In this document: piece after piece, positions 12,666-25,363 of the stretch | How the letters are laid out: the number at the start of each line of letters is the position of its first letter | Numbering within the stretch: position 1 is the stretch's first letter | Assembly: GCF_010015445.1 (NCBI RefSeq) | Contig: NC_053116.1 | Coordinates: 27,676,785 to 27,740,784, forward strand | Direction of reading: 5' to 3' | DNA length: 64,000 bases | Source: Perca fluviatilis | Taxonomy: Eukaryota > Chordata > Actinopteri > Perciformes > Percidae | Notes under the pieces: model-generated | Told to the model about the DNA's origin: nothing | The model's database searches: none | The model's input: the letters and a program-made list of their open reading frames with translations, nothing else | Translations under genes and position numbers: made by a program

Positions 12666-15600
12666 GCTCTAAAGCCCCTGGATCCACTGAACATAGCCTG
12701 TTACATTTGACAATGTAGAGATAAGCCTGACAAGCTAAGTCTAAGATGTCCTAAAATAGCCATCATACAGAGGGTAAACCTTTCGGAATTAGGTAACAAC
12801 ATAACCAGGCCTCTGGAAAATTGGAAACTTTTTCTATATTTTTTTCTATAACAAGGTAATTTCTCCATTTCCCACTCATCCTGCTAGTTGTTTCGTGGTG
12901 TGTAATGATCACTACAGCTTTCATGGGGCTGCTAGCATTGTCATGTATACACATTTAGTGTCTATAGAACTAGGAAGTCACAGTGACAACAGCAGCTGAC
13001 CTGTTCAAAAACATGGAGAACATCGGCTCTTTCTTCCATACTGTAGCCATTACTGTACATCTAATCTGAAAAATAGGTTTGTCTACATTGACAGGTTTCA
13101 TGACCAAGGGGCAAAGCAAACCTATTAAAAAGGCTTTGTGAAAAGTCATACATGCACATGAACAGGGGGAGTGGAGCAGGTTCCCCAGAGTCTCATGTAG
13201 GTCTGAGGTACTTTGAAGGTCACTGACAATACCCAGCATTCCCGGTTAAGCCAGCCAGAGTACTACTAGTACTCAACCTGCAGCCCTTAACAGCGCTGAC
13301 TGAACATTCAGGAGGCATTTCTACTCCAGTAAGTGTTGCATTGTTCGTTCACTTCCACCTCGGGAAGAAATTGTGTTACCAAGTGAACAGTTTAACTGTT
13401 GGCTGCTTTAGTGAGTGCTAGAAATTAGTTTTTTTCTCCCCCAATTTCTTGATGAAATTTATTTCAGTGCAGAAATCATCATTGCTTAATATAATGGCCA
13501 TTTCTTGTTAACCTATTAAAAGCCACAATTTTCAATGCAATAAGAGAGATATAGCTCAATTTGCATCAAAGCATTCTCACATTGTTTTTGTCTGGGACTT
13601 TGCTAGATTTCATCACTAGTATGACCATGTTAAAAGGCACTGACAATGAAAACAACAAAACCTTAAAGAGCAGCAAATTGGGGATCCATTTGTACTGTGT
13701 GGTGAATCCTAACCCCTAAAGCCCAAATTATAGTTTAATGTCTTTTCCTTTTCCTTTCTGCCATGTACATAAAGTCTTAAACAAGACTATTTCTCATTAA
13801 TGTTAATATTCTTTATACCTTCACTGACAACAAAGTTGCACATAAACTTGAACACTCTTGATCATGACATTGACCCCGGTCTGACACGCGCCTCTGTGGC
13901 CCTACCTACAACCTTTGACCTTTGTGACAGCATTCATCATCAAACTCAAACCCTTGTGTGTGTGTGTTGTGTGTTGTGTGTTGTGAATCCTTTGAATAGA
14001 CCTGAATGGACCTGAATGGACCTCCCACTTCACCTTTATTGTCACTCTATTCAGTCTTGATCTGGTCTCTCAATGGCACGTCAGGCCCCATCTGTGAATA
14101 CCTCGGGCCACAGTGCATGATAAACACTGAAAGGTTTCAACATAGACATCAACAGTCTTTCTGAATGACTCAATGTCCCAGTTGGCGTGTAATGCCACTC
14201 CTTCAATTACATTTTGAACAAGGAACTCAAATCTAATGTCTCTTGTGGCGCCGAGATTGGCCCCTCTGCCAGCTTTTTTGTGTTTGTAGGGTCAAACCGC
14301 CTGTCGTCTGTAACAGATATTGTTAAGCAGTAAACACGTGAAGATGGATGTCCACATTCTTTGAAATAAAAGGCAAATCAGAAATTTTAGTCAAATGTCA
14401 TTTGTAGCGCCAAGATGACTCCTCCAGGGCCCTTTTCTATCATCAAAGAAACATAGAAAAACAAGAAAATACTTCAATGTTACAGAGGACAGTGATTTAA
14501 TTCAATTAAAAAATGTTCATGTTACTTAAGGGCGCCAAGCACATTCCCCTTTCAGCAGTACACACATGGTACTAAAAAGATATACATCTATATACGTATA
14601 TATATATATATATATAAATATACATCAGTGCAGATTTCTTAATGATCCTGTTCAGATTTTGCAGCACCAAAACTACTCCACTGTTGGCTGTGTTCATTTA
14701 ATGGGATTTTCATTTTCAGAATGTTTGGCTAAGTCGTTGATGACAAAACCAACACTGTGTGCCCAGAGTTAGATTTGTATCTATTATCAAGCTGTCACAC
14801 TTGATTGGTTTGTTTCGTCTGTAAAAAATCCAATAAATTACATTTTATCTGAAGGTATCAATGAGATGGGTTTACCTCAGCATGTCTCTCGATTTTAGAA
14901 AATCAGTCTCAGACTGGAGTTTCTGTATTTGGATCTTTTTCCCTGTGCAGCGGCCTGGTGTGTTTGAGGTAAACAAAATTCCAGTCCATTTTCAGCCCTG
15001 GGAGGGTGCATGAACCATTAGCTTTCAGAAGCAGAGCCCATTCCTCTAGTGTCCGTCGGCCTGAGAGGAGAGAGCTGGCAGGCGGGATCGCTGGCTTCCT
15101 GGTTCATTGGCTGGATGGCTGGATGGCTGGCTGTTACACTCTGGTGCACAGAGATGCCAAAAAAGTGGGCATGGGAAAGCCTCGGGGGGGCCAGAGAATA
15201 ACAAATGATACAAAAAAGCGACCTTGTAATTTAAATGCAATTGTGAGGTTTTCTGTTCTGTCTGAAATATACTGCTGCACATAATAACAATAGCACAAAG
15301 TGAGGTTTGTCTTAAGGAGGTAATGACCCGTCTGTTATGCATTTGAGCTCCACGAATCACTCAAAAAAGTAAAGATCTGAAAGCTGTGCCTTGCTTTGAA
15401 AAACAGCATTATAATAATACATTTCTATCAACACTTTAGCCAAACAAAAGTAATGCTATATTGCAAGGACATATTGCTGTTTGTTTCACTTTTGTCACAC
15501 ACAACTTGTCCTCAGCTGCATTATGAGAGATAAAATGGATTTTTTTTAACCAACTGTTGGAGAAAGTGTAAGATTTTCAGGAAATGTGTTAGAGAGAGAC

Positions 15601-16689
15601 AGAGGTGAGCAGGATTTAAACAAGGATTTTAACTCTGTATATGAACATTTAATTGTTGTGTGATCAGGGAAAGGTCCGACACTGTGTGGATTGTCTGATG
15701 GTGAGCCAGAAAGCTTTAAAAACAGATTGGTGCAAACTCTTGATCCTAATCCTGAGTACAATCTTGATAATTGGTCATTCAGTTCGAGGCCAGGATTGAC
15801 ATAAGCAGGTAGAAGAGTTAAATGTTATGGGACGTGAGTGTTTGTCTTACTCTTGATAACTTTTTAAATTTCCAATACAGCTACAAGAGCTGTAGCTATG
15901 ATTTTCCACTGCCGTTTTAACTAATGTACAGGGAGAAATCTATTTTAGAGGAAGCACAGAGACCAATTTGCCCCTCTAAAACACTGCTGGACTCAGCCAG
16001 GTCTGGTGCATCGTGCTCTCTGGACTCAACAAGCTTTGGCTGCAGACACACTGCAGTTTCCTCCTTAACATCTCCATGGTTAGATGTGTGGCTTTTCAGC
16101 CAGCCAGCTGGCACAGAGACACAAGTTACTGAGCAACACCCACAAAGCAGGACTTTGGAGCTAAGATGGCTGCCGTGTAATACTACAAAGGCCAAAGTGT
16201 GGGCACTTACACTGACTGGCATGGTGAGTGCTAATCCACATTCTGGCACCAAACCGGACTGTTGTAATTACAGAATTGGGCTAAACATTAAAGAGCAACA
16301 ATGCATTTGAGCGTTGCCAAAGTCTCAGACAACATTTGCTGCTTCTACACAAAGATGAAAATGACTCTTCTTAATGTTTGAATCTTTTCTGTTTACTCAC
16401 AAACAAGTGGGTTCCAACTATTTTTTATCTTCATATCTGTCCAAACTGTCTCTCTTTTCTTTCAAATTGAGGCATAGGATCGGTTGACTGTAGCCTGTAA
16501 TTACTCACTAACACACAGCAGGAAACAGATCAGTCATCATATGGTGCATACAGCAAATAGCAACTATTTGATGTTGAGAATGAAGAGTATATTTTATATA
16601 TTTAGGAAGGTTGTATAGCCCTGCTTTCAAACCACAGCCATTAATCTTCTATTACTGTGTTATTGTAACACCGGTTCCTATAGCAAACA
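12666..16689. other. No recognised gene
   Basis: (TA)n at 14590-14615. The 128-codon frame at 15924-16310 has an overlapping antisense frame and no recognisable motif. Confidence 0.55.
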
Positions 16690-17060
16690 AATGAACGTCA
16701 GGTGTACAATGCTGCTTTCAAACCTGAGCAGTTTTAACTGAACCCTGGAGCGTTTCGTCGTATAGTCCGGTTTGTTTGGGGTGGTGTGAAAGGTCTTTCG
16801 AACTCTGGCGCGGACCAAAAATGGGTGAAGTAAAGTTCGGTTCACTTTAAAGGGGCTTTCACACCTACCTCGTTTGGTCCAGAGTTTCAGACTTTTCAGT
16901 TTAATCCGAACCAAAATTACAGGTGCGAAACATCCCCCAGACCACGGTCCGGACCAAACCAAAAGAGGTAGTCTGAGTCTGGATCAAGCCGAACCAAGGT
17001 CCGCTTCGTTTCTAGTGCGAAAGCATTTTTGGATGGTTTGGACTTTCGGACCAAATACAG
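16690..17060. repeat. Probable MITE, GGACCAAA-rich
   Basis: Repeated GTCCGGACCAAACC / CGGACCAAA and opposing CTTTCACACC / GGTGTGAAAG blocks suggest overlapping inverted repeats of a non-autonomous DNA element. Exact ends were not found. Confidence 0.45.
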
Positions 17061-18340
17061 GAAGCTCTGGCAGGCTATCTTTGTGTTACAAGAGTGGGGA
17101 AGTTCATTTAAGGAATTGCTCAGTGCTTAGTGTGTAGGCCTACATTAGGGTGTGACGTGAATGCACTCAAAGCAGACAGCTTTTGGGTGCTTCAAACCAC
17201 ATATAAGACTGTTGTATTGTTCACATATAAGTGGTTTCGGTCTGACAGAGAAGGGCCAAAACTGCAAATAGTGGCAGAGGAAGAGAGACTGGCCAAACAG
17301 GCACTTTGGCGCTGAGCACTGCCCAGGCTTCATTCATACTGTGAGTGGAGCTTAAAATTGTTTATTTCACTGTGGAGGAAACCACTTTGTACTTTATATT
17401 GCTACCTGCTAAAAAGAACATGAGAATGTGGCTACCGTTAATGAAAAACTTCCCTGTAAGTTAGTTAGGGAGACAGACACAAACTGTCCCATGGTCCCCT
17501 TCTTAAATTTGTCATCCACTCAGCATACGTCAATATAAGATCACTTCAACAAATTACATTAAAGTGCTGCCAGCAAGCAGCATCTGTCAGACAGTAGTGT
17601 CGTGTCTGGTTTCTGTCTGCTGCTGCTGAGCCTCTCCATGAAACACACAGATGGTGTATCTCTGGCCTCCATCTTTAAGTGCTTGTTTCTTAAAAGCCGA
17701 ACCGCTTCTCACAAATCTCACGCATCAGCTGCTGTCGGAACTAGTATTTCTCTCTTCAGCTTGTCTCTTCTTCTTTCTCTCTCTGAAACAGCCTTTTTGT
17801 GTTTGGAGTTATTGAATTTGAAGAAGTTCATTTCAGACAGCTCATCTCATCGTAAAGTGTCTTAGATCTGTGGTGTGCACACGGTAAAGGCCATGCAGCA
17901 GCCAATTAACAATTCTTCAGAATGGTTAAGATTTTCAAATAATGATCCAAGTGGAAACTTCTTTTCATATGACGCCTCGTTGGGTGTCATCTTGGTGTAA
18001 TCACTACCACAGACAGTTTGTCGTCTTTGGTCACAATCCCTGTGGATCAGTTCACATTATAGAATGTGTGTACTTAGTTTGTTTAGGCCTAGTTACACAA
18101 ATACAAGCAGGTGTTTTCAACAGGAAAATATTTTTCCAGTGGGATGTGTGGTAGATAACATTTTGCAACAGCCTGTTTGCTGCCTATCAGCAGGAGTAAA
18201 AAACCAATACAGTCCATCTTCTGTGAAACCCAACCGAGCAGTGATGTATGGAAACACTACAATGCTGCCACAGCAGCAGCAAATACGCATGAAGCACATT
18301 TTACAACAGTTTAGTCATGTTAGTTAGTTGGTCTGTTGGT
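17061..18340. other. No recognised gene
   Basis: Frames up to 87 codons, no motifs, no matching splice series. Confidence 0.55.
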
Positions 18341-18344
18341 CTTT

Positions 18345-18620
18345 AGTCCAAACAGAAATATGTCAGCAACTTTTCGATGGATTACCATGACATATTGCAC
18401 AGCTATTCATGATCCCCAGAGGATGAATCCTACTGACGTTGGTGATCTCCTGACTTTTCTTCTATCGCCACCATAAGGTGGACATTTTTGGTTTTGATTA
18501 AAATATCTCAACAACTATTGAATGGATTACCATGAAATGTGGTAGAAATATTCATGTCGTCCCCCCTCAGGATGAATTGTAATCACTTTGGTGATCCTCT
18601 GACTTTTCATCATCAAAGAT
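18345..18620. repeat. Two tandem units of a dispersed fish repeat, about 145 bp each
   Basis: Both units share ATGGATTACCATGA, TATTCATG, CCC-AGGATGAAT, TTGGTGATC and CTGACTTTTC in the same order (first 18345-18480, second 18490-18620). No coding content. Confidence 0.7.
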
Positions 18621-18699
18621 TTAATTTGTCTAGTAATTTGGTTATTGTCAAAATACCTTCAAATCTAGTGAGACTCCCGTCAACCTCAGCTGTATGTTT

Positions 18700-21429
18700 G
18701 GTGGTTGCCAGCTAGCTGTAGTATTAAAGATCAGAGTAGAAACATGTCAGAAAATGTATTTGTTATCCTTAACATAAAAGCTAAAGTGTATCTGTGACAG
18801 TGTCACTTTTCTGACTATATCAAATAAACTAAACCAAAGGAAATTCCTCAAGTTGAAATTGCATTATCCTCGCCTGGTTTAATGATGATGTGAACAGTCT
18901 AAAGTTGAAATGAACCCCTTCACATTTTACCCTAAACATGCTCGGCCTATCCAGCGTTAATCCTTTTGCATTTTTTCCTCTCTTTCTGTCTATGTCTCTC
19001 TCCGTCTGTCACTTTCTCAATTTAATTACTCAGCTTGAATCGCTGCACTGGCACGACTGTTAACCAGACGAAACACTGCCAAAGTGGTTTACGAAATGTA
19101 GAATTTCTGCCAGCCTCCCTCCTGTTTACCCCCTGCCAGCTCCCTTCCCCCCTCCTCCTCACCCCCCGCCACCCCGTCTTGAAGACAGCGTTGCGTTGCG
19201 GCTCTGTGCTTCTAAAGAGCTGAAACTGTCGGCCGGGGAAGCGGTGAAATGGAAAAATTTAATCGCATTAAGAGAAAAACCTTCTCTTTTCATTTGTAAA
19301 TTCCTGGGACACGGTTTTTTTCTACCCTCTTTTTCCCTTTTACACCTACCTACCTCTCTCTCTCTCTCTCTCTGTCCTTACCCCGACACGGCTGCTGAGC
19401 TCAGAAAACATCCGCCTAGGCCTCAACACACATACACACACTTATAAGTACACACACATACAGTACATTACATGTAAGAACACACACACTCAACTCCTCA
19501 CTTTACTTCTGTCGAGGATTTGACAAACCAGGATGGAGGCCTGTTGGATGGGCGCGCACCCACACCCACACCCACACCCACACCCATTGTAATTCCTTTC
19601 CTTTTTCCCCTTAAACGAGACAGAGATCAAAGAACGTTTCACAGACTCCTCCTCTGTTCCCTCCCTCCATCTTGCTTTCCCTCCTCCAACTGAGTCAATG
19701 TACCTCAACGGCTTTTTCTTTCCTCCATTCTCTTCCTCCTTTCTTCCTCTTTTTTCTTTCACTTCTACTTTTCTCCTTCCTCCTTCTTGCTGTAACACAA
19801 CAATCTCCTTCCTCAATTGCAATCTTTCCCTCATTTTCTTTATTCCTCTTTCCTTCCTTTCTTTCGGTTCCTTCTTTCTTTTTGAAGAGCCGTGTTCCAG
19901 TTTCCTGTCGTGTCCACATCCGCCTCCATTGTCATTCAGCTCCACAGCAGCCATACCTCCGTGACAGGGACACACATATGCACGGGCGCGCACACACGCA
20001 CATACACACACACACTAACCACCATCCCCACTTCTCTGTGGTTATTGACCTCTTTCCCCTAAACACACACACACACACACACTGAAATACACACACTGCT
20101 TCCATGGGGACAAACCACCTGAAGAGCTGAGGATTAACAGACCAGTTCAAACAGTGTCAAGAGCTTTTTCTCTCTAACTACCCTGTAGAAACCCACTACA
20201 CACACACACATGCACACACACACAGATTGCATCTTGTCTCAAATGAGACATAAAAAAAGTAACATGTTTCCTTACAAAATTATCTGCAACTGATTTTTTG
20301 TTGATGTTGCCATTTAACTGTTGTCGGTACAAGTTGGGAGTTTTTTCTTGCTAGTTTGAGACTACAACACACAAGCTGCAGTTTCTTTTCTCGTTTTTTT
20401 TTGTACGTCAGCTCTAAACTCTGCGGCTGGTGTCCCCGCTGAACTCGATGGTATCTATTGTGTATAAAAAAAGACCAGTTAGCTTCACATTCCTACTGGA
20501 TACTGTCACACTAAAAAGCACAATAGAGGTGCTTTCACACTGCAAATCTTTTAGTTCAGAGCCGCAACGTCAGCCAAACTGTAATACCGCTCACTCTGGT
20601 GTGTGTTTGTGTGTCCCTAATCTTTCATTTGCTCCCTCTGTCCTTCTCTCTCTCTCTCTCTCTCTCTCTCTGGCCATCAGAGGGAGCTCTCATGCAACCG
20701 GATCACTCCATACGACTACACCTAAATGTCGACAGACATAAATCACATTTAGGGGGAGTTGTGCCATGTGTGTCTTTACTGTTAGTTCTGCATAATAATG
20801 TGTGCATAATAAAATGGTCAAGAGAGAATGTCCTCTACGACATGCAGTCTGCGTCTTATTTCAAATACTGTAGGAAGGAAAGTGCTGAGCCAACATCCAA
20901 TAATGGCCGAGCCAAGAATTGAGGTCCGTCATTGAACACACTCAGTCTGTGGTTGCACTGATAAGCTTGCCAATTTCGAAGTGAGTAACTGTAATGAATG
21001 TGTGAAAATCATTCAAAATGATGACACATTACACAATGCTTTGGGGTTGCCTCCTGCCCTACTGTAAGTGATCCAGTTTCCAAAGGCTGAGGTTTTCTTA
21101 AGATAACTCAATTATCTCAACAATTTCTGTAAATGCTGTTTGAATACTTTATGCCAATTCCAACATATAGGATTTCACCAACTACTACAACTCACCAGAA
21201 GAACTTTGACGAGAATATAGGGGAGGGTCAACAATCTCTTCATATTTTATGAATGCCTAATTGACTGAAATGTTCAGGTTCCCCCCCGACAGCCATCCAC
21301 TGGGATACGAAGGATTTATGATCCACAATGGTAATACCCTGAATCAGGGCTACATGCAGACCAGAATATCTCACAATTAAAGAGGTGGCTGCATTTTCAA
21401 AACATAGAAAATGTGTAAAAAGGGTAAAT
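18700..21429. other. Non-coding, microsatellite- and pyrimidine-rich
   Basis: (CT)n at 19354-19372, (CCCACA)n at 19560-19586, a CT-rich tract at 19610-19890, (CA)n at 20062-20082 and near 20200, (CT)n at 20645-20671. These create low-complexity frames of up to 173 codons that are not genes. Confidence 0.65.
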
Positions 21430-21930
21430 AATGTTAGCCTCGTGAGACCGTCCTGATCTCGCAAGCTCCAGTTTTCTACTCGCAGATCAGTCTGGCATCT
21501 TGACATTGACAAAATTTGGAGCCGTTCGCCAACAACCGATCAGCGTTGGTTTTGAGGCAGGTTTAGGTGTGACGCAACGAGAAGCGACTGTTTAGTCTAA
21601 ACAACATGGCAGCTTCCACGGATGAGATGAGCGTAGCTATCGTGCAAGTTTTATCCGAATTAGAAAATATTCCTTCATTGAAAGAAGAGCAAAAAACGGC
21701 ACTGGAGGCTTTTCTCTGAGGAAAATGTTGTTTTTGCTCTACTCCCGACTGGTTTCGGCAAGAGTTTGATCTGATTGGTTGAGTTGACCCATCTATCACC
21801 AACATAGGGGGTGATAGACAGATGGTTTATCCAATCAGCTAACCAGTAATTTCGCCCCTTCCCTAAAGTTCTCCAGCGGAAAGTTCCCAGATGGATATGC
21901 CGAGCAAATGCGAAGCAATCCATCTAGGGG
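21430..21930 (+). pseudogene. Repeat carrying a broken RecQ-like helicase N-terminus
   Basis: From ATG 21606: MAASTDEMSVAIVQVLSELE, then NIPSLKEEQKTALEAFL and a TGA (21717-21719). After a frame change, VVFALLPTGFGKSLI, an intact-looking P-loop (motif I, GFGKS) of RecQ/SF2 helicases. The helicase core beyond motif I is absent; the sequence turns non-coding by about 21790. Surrounding bases are GC-richer than the neighbours and look like a dispersed element (edges uncertain). Whether the helicase belongs to the transposon or was captured is not decidable here. Confidence 0.6.
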
Positions 21931-23198
21931 AGTCAGGTTAAAATAATGTGTACAAAATACAAATTAGTTAACAAGCTAGCAGTTTTCAGTAAGACTTTGA
22001 TGTACATAAACTGTGGCAGACAACACTGTTTAGGAAGCAGGTCACAGTCAATGAGCGTGTTTTCATGACGCTGGATAATGTTCACTCTGGGATGGGCTGG
22101 GAAGTAAACATTATGACATAATTTCCATTTTCTCAATCTACATGCACAAGTCCAGCTTCAAGAGTAACCAAATGCCACATACCGTAGGTCTTGGTGAGCA
22201 GGTTGCAGGTCAGCAGCATTAACAGAGGCATCTGTTAGTATTAAACAGTAATAACTGGAATTAAACATCAGGATATGATCCCAAACACTGACGTGTCATC
22301 ATCCGGCAATATATGTCATCATCCGGCAATATGTGAATTGAGTTATATGTTACTAAAACCTGCAAATCCTTCTCCCTAGTTCCTTATCTTCCTCCTCCTT
22401 TCTTATCTGCTTCCCGCCTCCTTATCTGCTGCCAGTTTGTCCTATTTCTATCCGTATACACCGGCTTTTGAGATCAACATCATCATCATTATCATCCCCT
22501 TGCTGATCTTCCTTACAGGGAAACACAGCCTCAGATCAAAGCGGATGACCTGAGGGTATTGAATACATATAATCTGACTGGCGTGCAGCTGTGTTTATGT
22601 GTCTATGATGGTCCATGTGTGTTTAACCTGATGTGGTCAACCTTGTATAATCCCTGTACTTTGAGTGCCATCTGCCCCCCCTTGAAGAGGGCAGAAGACC
22701 TCCTCATGCCAATATGTCACAGGTACAACTTGCTGTACAAGAAAAAACACCTCTACCTGCAGCACACAACGTAATCAGAGCAGTACCAAGAGGGATAAAC
22801 ATGCAATAGACTGGCAATTAAAGAGTCAGATGGACCTAAAACAAACATACAACATAAAAGGCACTATATAACACTCACACGTAACGATTTGCATAAAATC
22901 ACACAAATGTGTTATGCTCACAAAAAATAATTAAAGATATATGTAATATTTCTGCATTAAAATGTCTAAAAACGACTTTACCTATGTTATATATTTTGTT
23001 TAGTTGAGTACTTACAGCACATTGTGTTTTCAACAATGTTCAAACCCAGAGGAATCTTAGAGTCGTTTTATTCAATAACACAGAGCATGTCATTTGGTCA
23101 CCTGTCAATAGTGTCATGTAACCTTTTACCCCTCTAGTTGCTCTAACGCCCATCAAAACACAGGGAATCTTGGAAACAACAGATGATGTGTTAGAGAG
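21931..23198. other. No recognised gene
   Basis: A 20-bp direct duplication around GTCATCATCCGGCAATAT lies at 22297-22332. Otherwise unremarkable. Confidence 0.55.
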
Positions 23199-23206
23199 TA
23201 ATTGTA

Positions 23207-24764
23207 ATAATAATAATAATAATAATAATACATAAGTTTTATATAGCGCTTTACATGGAACTCAAAGACGCTTTACAAACAAAAGAAAGAAAGAAACAAA
23301 CAAACAAACAAACAAACAAACAAACAAGATAAGTAAATTATGGATAGGCCAATTGAAACAAGTGAGTTTTGAGCAGTTTTTTATAGGTGTTCAGTGAGTC
23401 CGAGTTTCTGATGTGGATGGGGAGTGAGTTCCAGAGGGTGGGGGCAGCTATTGCAAAGGCTCGGTCCCCCAAAGTTCGGTGGGTTGATTTGGTGATGGGT
23501 TTGAGGAGGTTTAAGTCTGCTGAGCGAAGGCATCTGGAGGGGCGATGGTGCTGTAAGAGGTCTGTGAGGTATGGAGGGGCCAGATTATTGAGAGCTTTGT
23601 AGGTGATGAGAAGAACTTTGTAATGGATGCGCTGTTGTACAGGGAGCCAGTGAAGCTGTTGAAGGACAGGGGTGATGTGTTGTCTTGAACCGGTGTGGGT
23701 GAGGAGGCGAGCAGCAGAGTTTTGAACGTATTGCAGTTTTTGTAAGACAGATGAAGGGAGACCATATAGGAGGCTGTTGCAGCAGTCAAGTCTTGATGTA
23801 ATGAATGCATGGATGAGAGTTTCAGCGGCAGATGTCGAGAGGGTGGGGCGAAGACGAGCAATGTTACGTAGGTGGAAAAAGGCAGTTTTGGTGATATGAC
23901 GGATATGGGGCTTAAAAGTGAGTGTGGGGTCAAAAATGATACCAAGATTTCGGATCTGGAGTGAGGTGTTGACTGTATGTCCAGCGATGGAGAGAGCGAA
24001 ATCTTGGGAGGAGGCGAGTAGTGATTTTGGACCAATGATGATGATTTCAGATTTGTTGTAGTTGAGTTTAAGGAAATTGGCAGTCATCCAGGTTTTTATT
24101 GCAGAGAGGCATTTTGTGATGGTTGATACTGTGGCAGGAGTGATGGATCTAGTGCTGAGGTATAGTTGTGTGTCGTCTGCGTAACTGTGGAATTTGAGTC
24201 CGTGATTTTGAATGATAAGTCCAAGGGGAAGCATATACAGGATAAACAGAAGAGGACCTAGCACTGAACCTTGAGGGACTCCGTGATTGACCGGTATGGT
24301 ATGGGACGTACAGTTGTTGATGGATTTGAATTGAGATCTGTTGGTGAGGTAGGAGGTGAACCAGGAGAGCGCTGAACCAGAGATGCCCAGATTTTTTAGA
24401 TGTTGTAGAAGGATGGAGTGGTCAATGGTGTCGAAAGCGGCAGAGAGGTCAAGTAGGATGAGAATAGAGAGGGAACCAGAGTCAGAAGCAAGCAGGAGGT
24501 CATTTGTTACTTTGAGTAGTGCAGTTTCAGTAGAGTGTTGAGAGCGGAATCCAGACTGAAAGGTTTCGTAGAGCTGATTGGAAAGAAGGTGATGTTTTAG
24601 TTGAGAGGCAACAGAGCGTTCCAGGATTTTTGATAGGAAAGGTAGGTTAGAAATGGGCCGGAAATTGTTGGGGTTGTCAGGATCCAAGCCAGGTTTTTTG
24701 AGTATAGGTGTAATGGCGGCAACTTTGAAGGAGGAGGGAACTGTTCCAGATGTGAGAGAGATTG
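23207..24764 (-). mobile_element. 5'-truncated L2-like LINE with intact reverse transcriptase frame
   Basis: An uninterrupted frame runs from about 24763 to 23338 (about 475 codons). It starts inside the RT domain (FKVAAITPILKKPG, NNFRPISNLPF) and contains [28 protein letters not shown], the catalytic HSYADD and the usual post-RT region ending THLFQLAYP. The 3' end (low coordinates) carries AAAGCGCTATATAAAAC and a (TTA)n tail, typical of fish L2 elements. A 9-bp direct repeat TAATTGTAA flanks it (23199-23207 and 24765-24773), consistent with target duplication on insertion. The endonuclease domain is missing. Confidence 0.88.
23338..24763 (-). CDS. LINE reverse transcriptase (partial ORF2, no endonuclease)
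   Basis: RNA-directed DNA polymerase of a non-LTR retrotransposon. Catalytic YADD and the upstream Asp of the LDLSAAFD motif are present, as are [10 protein letters not shown] and the thumb region. No stop or frameshift is seen, although no initiating ATG is present because the 5' half is gone. It is transposon coding sequence, not a host gene. Confidence 0.85.
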
Positions 24765-25363
24765 TAATTGTAAATCATACAATGTCACAGAACCACGATT
24801 AACACAGTGTGTCACGTTTGCAGCGCTGGGCTAACCCAGGATTACATTTGGCATGTAACGTCAGCTGTATGGGTAGTTGACTAATCAATGCTAAGTTAGC
24901 CAGCTAGCGCACCTCAGTCTGTCTGCCTCACTCCCTCACGTCCATCTGATAAGAGACTTCTTCGGGATGAGAGCGGACAACAGCCTCAGGGACATAGACA
25001 CAGTAAAGGCGAATTTATGGTCCTGCGTTAAATCGACGCTGTGGGTACGTATGTAGGTATATGTCGATACGGACCCTAAACCGGACCCTACACTGTAGCC
25101 TTACACGCACTGAGCGCCACGAGGGGGCAAAAGGGGGCTTTGCCCCCTCAGTTGTATTTTCTGCCCCCTTGTTTCAACATCATGCATCCATAAAACGTAC
25201 AAATACAACAACACAATAACTATTAGGCTACAAGTTCTACTTGGCGTCTACATCGCGTGAGGGCTTTAAACTACTAACAACAATGTAATCCCACCTGCGG
25301 CGATATCTGACACAGAGAACAACTGCTTCAGCCGTCCTCTCACTTCATTTATAAGTCTATGAC

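Noticed and set aside
15924..16310. 128-codon open frame on plus, with a 111-codon frame antisense
   Set aside because: No recognisable motif or splice partner, and both strands are open together, as happens by chance in moderately GC-rich sequence.
19490..20011. 173-codon frame on minus
   Set aside because: Low-complexity Lys/Glu/Arg and Cys-Gly runs from CT-rich DNA and (CCCACA)n.
23206..23330. Regular short repeats (TAA and AAAC) considered as an array
   Set aside because: Simple repeats in the LINE 3' end; no spacers, so not a CRISPR-like array.
23511..24035. 174-codon minus frame
   Set aside because: Alternative phase of the L2-like reverse transcriptase.
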